From: Sorghum bicolor
Taxonomy: Eukaryota > Streptophyta > Magnoliopsida > Poales > Poaceae
DNA: 64,000 bases
Direction of reading: 5' to 3'
Assembly (NCBI RefSeq): GCF_000003195.3
Contig: NC_012876.2
Span: 1,871,935-1,935,934 of the forward strand
In this document: positions 55,276 through 64,000 of the stretch, one piece after another
Layout of the letters: every line of letters begins with the position of its first letter
How positions within the stretch are numbered: the stretch's first letter is position 1
The notes under the pieces: model-generated
What the model saw: only the letters and a program-made list of their open reading frames with translations
Databases searched by the model: none
What the model was told of the DNA's origin: nothing
Translations under genes and position numbers: made by a program

Positions 55276-58200
55276 CTAGTACCAATCAAAAACATCCCCA
55301 AGATCATCATCATCACCACCATTTCCAAGATCATGCTCTTCTTGCACATCATCCATCTGTCCGCCGTGCTCTTCATTCGACCAATTTGAACTATTTTCCT
55401 CCTCGTTGAAATCATCCAGTACATTCTAGAAACGAAGAAAGTAAGTTATAAATCTAATTAGATAAACTTAACCTAATGTATGTATGTTCAAGAAAAACCT
55501 CATTTCCAGGGCCTCTTTCACTTGATGCGCCATCTTGTTTTTGTGCATTGTTGATCTCTGGCAGCACAACATCTTCAATGTTGAGCTGCTTAATTACCTT
55601 TTTGAAATACAAATTATCTGCAGAGAAAAGTTAAACTGGTAAATGACAAGCACTAAGCTAGATGAAAGATTAGAAAAAAAAAAATGGAGGTTGACCCCAC
55701 TAATTAAGCGATATCTGACCTCCTGAGCGATGAAATATAGCATCATGGACTAGCAATGGATTTTTTTTCTCCTCAGATTTAAATTTTTGCCGCACCTGAT
55801 GGCGAGTCTTATCAGGAAATAATTGTTGTATCATTGCAAAATCGCTACCAAATTGTCGAATACCCTGGTCCAAAATTAATACAATAACATCTTAGCAGAA
55901 GATCTAAGGTCATATGAAATTACATATAGCATTCCAAGCGCTTAATTTCTAATGAAAAATAAACCTCGTAAAACAAGTCAGTATCTGATTTTGACCATTT
56001 TCCTCGGGCTGGTTTGTTCATGTAGGATTGGTAGTTCAATTTTGTTGTATTTTGTACATGGTTCTCTGTTCCATCATTGTCAAAGAACCTAGCTTCCTCA
56101 TCTCTGTAGTCCAAATCATCCATATCTTCAAGTCCAAAGCTTCTGTGCATAAGATAACAATATTAATGAAAGAATCGAATAAACGCAAATAAAAATTGAA
56201 ACTATAGTACTCAATTTGAACCTTTAAATTTTGATCAAGGATGTTTTAGATATTTTAATCTTCAACTTAAATTCAGACAAACCAATCAGCCAGTTATAAA
56301 AATCATGGCTTTTAAGCTGCATTTCCAGGTGCGAAATAAAATGTCAGGAATGGAATACATAGCACAAAAAGGCTTTTATGCTGCCAAAACAATCAGAAGT
56401 TGCTTTTTGAAGGGTCGTGGCTATTCAACAGGTGTACATGAAATAAAATGTCAGGAATGGAATACATAGCACTAGCAGAGTGTGACAGAAGCTTTGATGC
56501 AGTCCGAAAAACTGAAGAATGCAAATAATGACTCTGGAACCAGCAAGAGCAACATCAATGTCATCTTGAAATAGCTTATACTCACTATATCTAGATGCAA
56601 AGCCAAAGTTATGAATCTAGAAAAGCCAAAACATCTTATAATTTGGAATGGAGGGAGTATGAAACACCAAAATATCCCCTTTGAAACAATAAGGAAAGTA
56701 GGGAGTGGTACACTGGTCCAATATGTTCATTTATGCCCACCCAAATGCGCTAAATCTACTTTGGTTGGATGATATCATACATAGAGAAATAAAAGAAAAA
56801 AGAAGTATACCTTGAATTAGAGGATGGCCCAGATGGAATCTCTTTTGGCTGAAGACGTCAAGAAAATCATGAGAATTAGCCAAAAAAAAACAAATATAAC
56901 AATAAAAATTGCCACAAAACTCACATTAACACGTTCTCTAGCTTCTTGTAACAACCTGAGATGTGCTGCACTTAGCTTCATGGGATCTATCTCCTCACTT
57001 TCCAGTAAAGTCTTAATCTCTAAAAAAAAACCCAATATACAAGAGTCAAAACTCACATTATGCAAAAAAGAAGCTCTTTTTTTTTAGCCACCAACCTTTT
57101 GGTGTCCTCTGACGAATTCTGTGGGTCAGCTTCTTCTTCTCAGGCTTCGCTGCCAATTCATCCTTCAAGGTTCTTTTGCGGCCCCGTGAAGACACCTTGC
57201 TTTTATTTTTTTGAACTTTCTGCTGTTGTGACTCTTCTACACCATCCCTTGACTTTTTCCTAGCCTTACGCTTATTACCAGTAGTGTAATCATCACCACT
57301 ATCATTATCTTCTTCAGCTAATGAAGGTTCAACACAGTCTTCATCAAAACAGTCATCAACAGTGTGATTAGGTGTCCCAACTTTTTGCAACTTTTTCCTG
57401 CAACGTAGTTTCATAGATGATGCTATTTCTCCAACATCCGAATTTGGTTGCTGTTCAACAGTATGATCTAGTGGCTCCCCCTCGTGGTCCTGATCATTTG
57501 AATATTGATCCTCGGTAACAGAATGCTAAAAGAAGAAAAAAGAGAGTAATGAGAAACCTTGTAGTAGCCATGTAAATATAGATCGTTACATCTTCTAAGC
57601 AGAAATATACTGACCTTTTCAGTCATCTGCTGAGATGAGTTACTTAAATTTTCATCAGTCAATTTGTCACTACAGGATTTGCCGATGTTACCCATCTCAG
57701 AATTGGTATCTGTAGGAGTAGCTACCCCAGAAGCATCCGATAGAGAAAAAGATACAGATTTTGATTTTCCCTTTTCTCTTCCTACAGTAGGTTGAGATTT
57801 AAAAGTGAGTACAGCTGTAATGAATATTTTTGCTCTTTATGAGAATACAGTACCGAGGATATTACCCAATGAAAGGCGAACTATTAACCATGATAACAAA
57901 ATTATTTCTGTACATCCCAATATGGATAAGGGCTATGCAGATAATATCACTCAACTCGAAAAAGCTTCAACTGATAGTAAAGGAACTTGTGATACTTTAC
58001 CTCTTGATTCCTTAGCTAGATTAAGCAAACTACGAAGGAAGAACAAAATTAACTGAAAATTGATCCTTATAAATATAATCACATTTTGATGTAGCTAAGC
58101 ACAATTGATATTATAGTGTTACAACATGAGGAATTATGTATAGAGGTACAGGGAGAACAAACAAACCGCACCAGATTAAACCAGTGCTGCCCAAGACAGA

Positions 58201-60468
58201 CATGTACTCCCTCTGTCCTAAAAAGAGTGTCGTTTTTTACTTCTATAAACATCTTGTTTGACCATCCGTCTTATTCGAACTTTTTGTCTAAATATCATCT
58301 ATTTTGCTATGACTTATTTTATCATCAAGTATACTTTAATTTATTTATTCATTTTATAATTTACAGAAAATTTTTTTGAATAAGACGAACAGTCAAACAC
58401 GATATCTGAAAGTAAAAAAACATCACTCTTTTTGGGACGGAGGGAGTAGGTACTAAGCGACACAATCCCTCCATGCCACGTAGGCCACCTGTGCTGACCT
58501 ACTAGAACCTAGGTCTCATTGGGTTTGGACTTTTTTTTGTCATGTCCTGAGAAATCAAAACACATATCTGATTCTTGGTTAGAAGAAGCACATGTGTCTC
58601 ACTGATCTTACAGAAAGTGGCAAAGGAGAGGAGAGTCCTCTGTGACATTCAGCTGGTGCCTGGGACTATGCGAGCTACTCCTAAAGTCTCCCACCTTGAA
58701 CTCTTAGTCATTTTCCTGCGTGAGCTAGTCATATACATCTATGTGTATGACGATCCTATGGTAGATTGTATCACTGTATGTGTGGGTAGCAAGGGTCTTT
58801 ATGCCCTCTTGGTTATATCTTTTTTCCTTAAACTTAATGAAATGTTTGAAAAAAAAAGAGAGTTTAATAAGTGGTCCACTATGATATCTAGTTAAATAGT
58901 TAAGGGGCTATGCATACTTATGGAAATATCAGTGAGTAAAATAAACTTGATCCTTAAATATTCAGGTAGCAAGTGAAGGAAACTATTATTTAAATAAACA
59001 GTTAGTTTAAACCTTAAAAAACTGTTTCAAAAAAACACTTAGTGTCTAAAAACAACACAGATACAAATTATGGCTTTAAAAATAGCACTAGTGATCATTG
59101 ACCTAACCATCTGTGCATAAACACAAGCCTGCATGACAGAGCTCAAAGCTCATACTCAAGTATTATTGCAACAATAAGCACATATCTAAGAGAAGTATCT
59201 TCAATTCCATTTACTCTAGTGAGATGTTTCATCCATGAAAGTTAGCCCTCAAATAGTCAAATATAAAGAACAACAAGGTCACCAACACTGCAATCATTTA
59301 AAGTATAGAATACACAGTACATCAAAAGAAAGAAGTTCCACCAGTAAAAGCTGTTACCTGGGACTTTGCCCACCATTGATTGAGTACCATCGGTAGGAGG
59401 ACTAATTAGTTCGTTGTGATAGTCTACATCAACAGTAGCATGCACAGCCTATAATATCAATAGCAGTTGATTAAGTGAACTTTTTTGCTATTATATGAAA
59501 TGCCATAAAATAATTTAATGAAACCTCCTAGATGTAACCTGTGGTGACCAAGCGGCTGGACCGGTGATGGTTTCTTCCATTGGAGCAACAGCAGCAACAT
59601 TATTTTTAGTCACAGCAACCTTGGATGAAGCCTTCCCAGGCTCCGGTTGCAATTTAGGATGAAACTTAGCTATTGTTTCCTCTTGAACTGACTCCTCAAG
59701 GACGAGGTTAGCTAAATTGCAACTTTTACAATTATCAGTTGCCAATAGTCCTTCAGAATCTGGGATCTGCACACTTTCATGACTTTTAGGATCCTGTAAC
59801 TGATCGTCACGGAATCTTGTTTCAATATTATTGCCCTTTCCATTTTGTGTAACCACATCTACAGTGGAAGCTTCCAGCTTTTGGTTAGTCTTCCGAGATT
59901 TGGCTGTTTCCTTAAGGAGCTTCGTCTGTACCTTTGGCTGGAACTTTGGAACTCTTTCCTCTTCAACTTGTGCATCACACATGTCTCCAAATTCAACTAT
60001 ATCATCAATAGCCTTGCCACATGAACTGTTAGGTGACACATTGATATCTGATACCACTGAGCTTTCTTGGTGTATAGCTAACTTAGACGGATCATCATTG
60101 TGCTCACCATCTTGAGAAATCTTATCTGCAGCAGAAGCACCAGCCAGAGGACCCAAGGGAACTGTCAACGCATCTCCCGACGGTGTGCCGAGAGTACCTT
60201 GAGAACCAGCAACAGTATCAACTGACTCGCTACCAGGGCACATCAAGGATGTCCTTTCTTGGCTGGTGAGCTCTTTAGAAGAATTGACTTGATTTAAGGC
60301 TCCTACTTTCCCATCCCCAGTTTCTTCAGTAGGATTAGGCGCTGCAGATCTGGAAGACAGAGCTGTTTTTTGGGGTTTGGGACGTTGCTTGGGACGGAAC
60401 TTTGCAGTAGCCTGAACTTCTTCTGCAGCATCAAGCATATTGTCGAAGTTGGCCTCATCATCAATCAT
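55276..60468 (-). CDS. BDP1: TFIIIB subunit B'' (Bdp1)-like SANT protein, ten exons
   Basis: Exons from the 5' end: 59539-60468, 59358-59448, 57615-57781, 57096-57525, 56925-57019, 56811-56848, 55965-56142, 55720-55864, 55499-55617, 55276-55425. All junctions are GT-AG and the sum is 2,343 bases (780 aa plus stop) with no break. The long N-terminal exon is low-complexity with three KFxPK blocks (about 23-27, 175-179, 268-272). Exon 4 has a basic region ending KKLTHRIRQRTPKG. Exons 5-7 encode a helical segment and then GKWSKSDTDLFYE; exon 8 gives GSDFAMIQQLFPDKTRHQVR. The latter two form the extended SANT domain (about 628-690) that defines Bdp1. The C-terminus is acidic, ending DVFDWY. With TBP and Brf, Bdp1 places RNA polymerase III at tRNA, 5S and U6 genes. 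An in-frame TAG at 60487-60489 supports the start. The symbol is by homology. Confidence 0.92.
56572..56657. mobile_element. Stowaway-like end in an intron of the Bdp1 gene
   Basis: ATTTGGAATGGAGGGAG followed by TA is a Stowaway right end; the left end is missing. It lies in the intron between exons 6 and 7, near a 33-bp sequence that occurs twice 107 bp apart (56333-56365, 56440-56472). Confidence 0.6.
58207..58446. mobile_element. Stowaway-like MITE in the Bdp1 second intron, 240 bp
   Basis: CTCCCTCTGTCCTAAAAAGAG at the left pairs with the complement of CTCTTTTTGGGACGGAGGGAG at the right. TA occurs at 58205-58206 and 58447-58448. The host intron is 57782-59357. Confidence 0.93.
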
Positions 60469-61925
60469 CTGTGTGGCCGTTGTGGTCTACAGCAGGATAT
60501 ATTGAAAGTGTCACTGAAAGCCTGAAAGGAATATTGCAGGTTTAGGAAGCAGCAACAGGGGCAAACATAGAATCAGACAAGTAAAAAAGGAAATAAAAAT
60601 CCTTAGGGCCTGTAGAGTTAGGATGGGGTATTCAACCAGAATGTACAATATAAATTTGAACTAAATAGACAACTACCAAATGAATGCCACAATGCAAAGA
60701 GCCTTTAATGGAACCAATAATTTACAAGGATCCGAGGCAGTAGGTGAAGGAAAATATGGTGCAACATCACGTGTGAGTAAGAACAGATTCAAGATCGAGG
60801 ACAACTGGCAATGACATAACTAACTAAACCGCAGCAAAAGTACTCAGCGACAACAATGGATACAGGGCTACAGCAGAACGGACAAATAAAATCCAGGAAA
60901 GTTGGGGCAATGCCTGATTGGTTTACAAGGAACCCTCAGGGAAAGCCATATATTAGCATCATCTGTAACATATCCATGCCCAACTCTCAATTTTCTCAAG
61001 ATGCCCTAGTCAGCAAATACTCAATAACTATAACAAAATGCATAGGCGCTAGGCAGGCGATGAGGCTCTGCCTAGCACCTGGACGTTTGTACTTTTTGCA
61101 CACAGCTATAGTAATGTATTAAATTGAGGGAATTTGACGTGTTCAATTAAGTAACTTGACATTATCATGCAACTTAAATAACGTGACATTATCATGCATC
61201 CATGAGTTTCAAGGCCATAGTTTGTCTTTCTCCACCTCCGATTTGTCTCGCTTTTATAGTTTTCTTTATGACCTTTCATGCAGGTAAAATCAAGCGTGCA
61301 CAGCGCTGCCTGGGGTTTAACTGTTTATAATAAGTGGACCCAAAAAAATTGCACTAGCACTTCAATAGGTGATGGATCGACACTGCGTGCATAATAAGAA
61401 TAATCTAACAGAACAATGGGCAGATGGAGTTGGGGCACCATTCCGAAACCCAAAAAAAAAAAACTCCTGCGACAATGGGGATACAAAGGAAACTAGCTGG
61501 GTTTATTTAGGGTTTATCAGTGGCACAAGGAATCGAATCAACCACTGCAGGAGGCGATGCATAGAGCGGAGAGAGGGAGGCTGACCTCGGACCTCCGGCT
61601 CTGGCTCAACGAGGCAGATCTCCGACCTCCGGCTCAACGTGCGCAACGGCGGCGGAGGGCGGCCACGAAGCAGGCCGTGGAGGCGGCGCGTCCTTCCCTC
61701 CTATGGGTGGACCACGACTGCGGGTGCTCCTAATAAGGAAGGAAGGACGGAATTAATCAATCAGCCAACCGCGTCTTCTTCTGGAAGGAAAGGATGATCT
61801 CTCCCTCTCTTCTGTATCCCTAGAATCATTTGGGGGAGAAATTAGAACATCGACGCAAAAATCATAGGCGCGGCTCACAGACTCGCCAGGAGACTCGGTC
61901 TTGGGGTACCTGCTCACAGTAGCTA
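60469..61925 (-). promoter_or_regulatory. Probable 5' untranslated exons, leader intron and promoter of the Bdp1 gene
   Basis: On the minus strand CCTTTCAG just above 60521 is a good acceptor, and CGAG/GTCAGC near 61588 a possible donor. A GC-rich block at 61560-61760 would be the first, non-coding exon. The 1.0 kb between shows no coding potential I trust. All of this is inference from composition and splice-like motifs. Confidence 0.4.
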
Positions 61926-62023
61926 CGGCGGCGTAAGATGGGAACGAGCGGAGGCAAGGGAGCAGACGGAGTCGGCGGCGTAAGATGGGAACGAGCGGAG
62001 GCAAGGGAGCAGACGGAGTCGGC
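61926..62023 (+). repeat. Two tandem copies of a 47-bp GC-rich unit
   Basis: GCGTAAGATGGGAACGAGCG recurs 47 bp later (TAAGATG at 61934 and 61981) with the whole unit identical. It lies in the CpG-rich region upstream of the Bdp1 gene. Confidence 0.9.
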
Positions 62024-62467
62024 GGCGTCGGACGGCGCCGCGGCGGGAAGCGGAGTGGCGGAGGCAAAGCCGGGCTGTGCCGGTGGGAAACCGAGCGACG
62101 GTGGGAGACGCGCCGCTCGAGGGTGGGTGGGGGCGGGCAGGGCGGCGGGAGACTGGCGCGCCGGGGCGGGCAGGGCGGCGGTGCCGGAGTGACTTTTTCG
62201 ATTTTTGCCCTCGGATTCCTCTGGTGTTCGACGGGACGGGTTCAGGATTCTCTGTTGCTGAGTCACCTCATGACACGTAAACGTAATCCATTCTAGTGTC
62301 TTGGATCGAGATCAGACGGTCCAAATCAAAACAAGTGAGAAATGGACATCGGACAAATTGTGCTGGATAGAGATGACGCACGTGCAATTTTTACTTTGTT
62401 TTCAAACCCGTATCATTGCACGTTCTAATTACTCCTCTCATTTTTTTAAACAAAAAAAGTACTCCGC

Positions 62468-62472
<5 letters not shown>

Positions 62473-62534
<62 letters not shown>
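62473..62534. repeat. TA dinucleotide microsatellite, about 31 units
   Basis: Uninterrupted TA repeats over 62 bp. Likely highly variable in length between individuals. Confidence 0.98.
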
Positions 62535-62536
<2 letters not shown>

Positions 62537-63334
62537 TTTCTACAACAAGGCAAAGTTTTTTAAATATGTTTATTATGAAAATATATTCTATTGTAGGTTT
62601 CTAGATCAATGACCACGCACATCTCTTTGGTGAGTTTCAAAATTCTAATGTGTGGTAAATGCTACTCTCTTCGTTCAAAAACATGTCATCCTAATAGCAT
62701 CTCCAAGAGACTAGGTAAAATTATATTCTAAACTACAAGATTTAGCTATTGCGTAAAATAAAAAACTCACTCAAAGTATATAGTTTCACAACAGCCATTG
62801 TATATGATAGCTTGTGACGACGACATGCTATATATAACAAGCGAGAGTTTAGGGATAGTAAACTTGTTGGACTTCAATTTGTGCTTTAAAAATGTAAAAA
62901 TAGCCTAGATAACATAGATAGCATACCTGTTGGAGTTGCGAGGTTTGTTCTGAGTAGGTCAAACTTAAGGAAGTTTTACTAGGTTTATAGAAAATAATAT
63001 CAATATTTATTTTTAAATAGGTTTATTATGAAACTATATTCTATTATCCATCTAATGAAAAATAATATCATTATTTGTTTCAAAATATGTTTATTATTAA
63101 AAAATATATATTCTATTATCCATCCAATGATACTTATTATGCACTAAAAATGAAAATATAAGGGATCCAAGGTTCAAAACTTATTTTATATATGTGTTTG
63201 GTTAAAGTGAAAATTGATTAACTCGACAAGTGTTGAAGGCATTCTTTACTACTCCTTCCGTCTTGTAATAATATAAGGGATCCAAGGTTCAAAAATTGTA
63301 CCAACCCTAAGTTACCCAACCATTGTTCCTCTAT
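62535..63334. other. AT-rich intergenic stretch
   Basis: No gene. GGTTTATTATGAAA.TATATTCTATT is repeated around 62565-62595, 63020-63055 and 63085-63120, an old local repeat. Confidence 0.5.
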
Positions 63335-64000
63335 TTTTGTTTTTTTGAACATGGGACTGATTTTATTCATGCCAAATAGTTACATCGTTTGTCAAAACAT
63401 TTATGATGCAGCTAGGGGGGGTCATCTTCCAAAATATAATTTTGTCTAAGCGATCAAGCTCGCTGCGCTAAACTATGAGCAACCTGATTAGCTTCCCTGT
63501 TGCAGTGCTCAATTGAAATCTCCTGCAAACCACTCCACAATATGTTGCATTCATCATAAACTAGAGCCGCAGAGTTCGCTGAAAACCCCCTTCATGTATA
63601 ATCTGCACCACTTTCATGCAATCTGATTGAATGATGAGTTTGTTGCATCCAATTCTTTGAGCTAACATCAATCCTTCCTTAAGAGCATAAGCCTCTGCTA
63701 TTGGTGTATCTACTAAGTGCCTGATGAAGCTATGAGTGGCTGCTAGAAATCCCCCTGAACTGTCCCGTATCACCGATCCCACGCTACCACATCCACCATT
63801 TTCATCAAACCCGGCATCAACATTCACCATAACCTTCCCTGACGGCGGTTTCTTCCAGCCTTGTCTCAACCTGCCAGTTTTCTTCTCAGCTAGCATATAG
63901 TTTTTGGTGAGTGCGACAATTGCCATGGCCGATCTTGAGAAATTCTGAACGGTCTCTTCATGAGTAAATTGTCGGCGTTCCCACCAGTTATACCATCATG
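63335..64000 (-). pseudogene. LINE RNase H domain, partial, frameshifted
   Basis: The minus-strand frame is open from the window edge to 63561 and encodes an RVT_3-type RNase H: VNVDAGFDENGGCG, VIRDSSGG, AEAYALKEGL and IIQSDCMKVV carry the usual acidic residues. An extra base in the run CCCCC at about 63585-63589 shifts the frame. In the next frame the domain goes on to the REANQVAHSLA block that normally closes it (63475-63510). A T-rich stretch at 63336-63350 may be the A tail of the LINE. The reverse-transcriptase part would lie beyond 64000. Confidence 0.82.

Noticed and set aside
61753..62266. Minus-strand Pro/Arg-rich open frames upstream of the Bdp1 gene
   Set aside because: They are low-complexity with no domain, and overlap the 47-bp tandem repeat and the presumed CpG-rich promoter. 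Likely non-coding.

Overview
This is a plant nuclear window from a grass, most likely sorghum or a close Andropogoneae relative. The evidence is intron-containing genes with GC-rich monocot codon use, Tourist-like elements opening GGCCTTGTTTAGTT, Stowaway elements ending in CTCCCTCCGT-type repeats, hAT elements with 8-bp target duplications, and plant LINEs. The species is inferred; the grass assignment is firm.

Layout. 1-170 is the cut end of an LTR. 0.5-9.1 kb and 12.4-16.0 kb are two copies of a tandem duplication, each carrying a two-exon alpha-expansin gene (copy A 1888-2956, copy B 13985-15685). The mature proteins are nearly identical. The surroundings differ through private transposon insertions: copy A has a GC-rich insert in its promoter, a 174-bp MITE in its intron and a 5.7-kb hAT transposon 198 bp after its stop codon. 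Copy B has a foldback in its promoter and an 800-bp hAT-like element in its intron. The hAT behind copy A is itself split by a young 2.67-kb non-autonomous LTR retrotransposon with almost identical LTRs.

16-33 kb has no protein gene I can support. It holds a truncated LINE, many Tourist, Stowaway and hAT MITEs, and local duplications. 33.5-36.8 kb is a complete five-exon AT-hook/PPC gene (AHL, type II). 39.4-52.8 kb is a wall-associated-kinase (WAK) locus in decay: a broken upstream copy, then a nearly full-length WAK whose start codon was separated from its body by a LINE. The LINE is bounded by a 16-bp target duplication and itself carries a 1.49-kb solo LTR with a 5-bp duplication. The WAK also has a one-base loss near the end of its kinase domain.

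55.3-60.5 kb, minus strand, is a ten-exon gene for a TFIIIB B'' (Bdp1)-like SANT protein whose reconstructed exons stay in frame throughout (780 codons). The end of the window has an AT microsatellite and the RNase H part of another decayed LINE running off the edge.

How the genes relate: there are no operons. The living genes appear to be two expansins (cell-wall loosening), one AHL (chromatin-associated regulator) and one Pol III initiation factor. The most interesting story is structural: nested, datable insertions that separate two duplicated expansins and that decapitated a receptor kinase.
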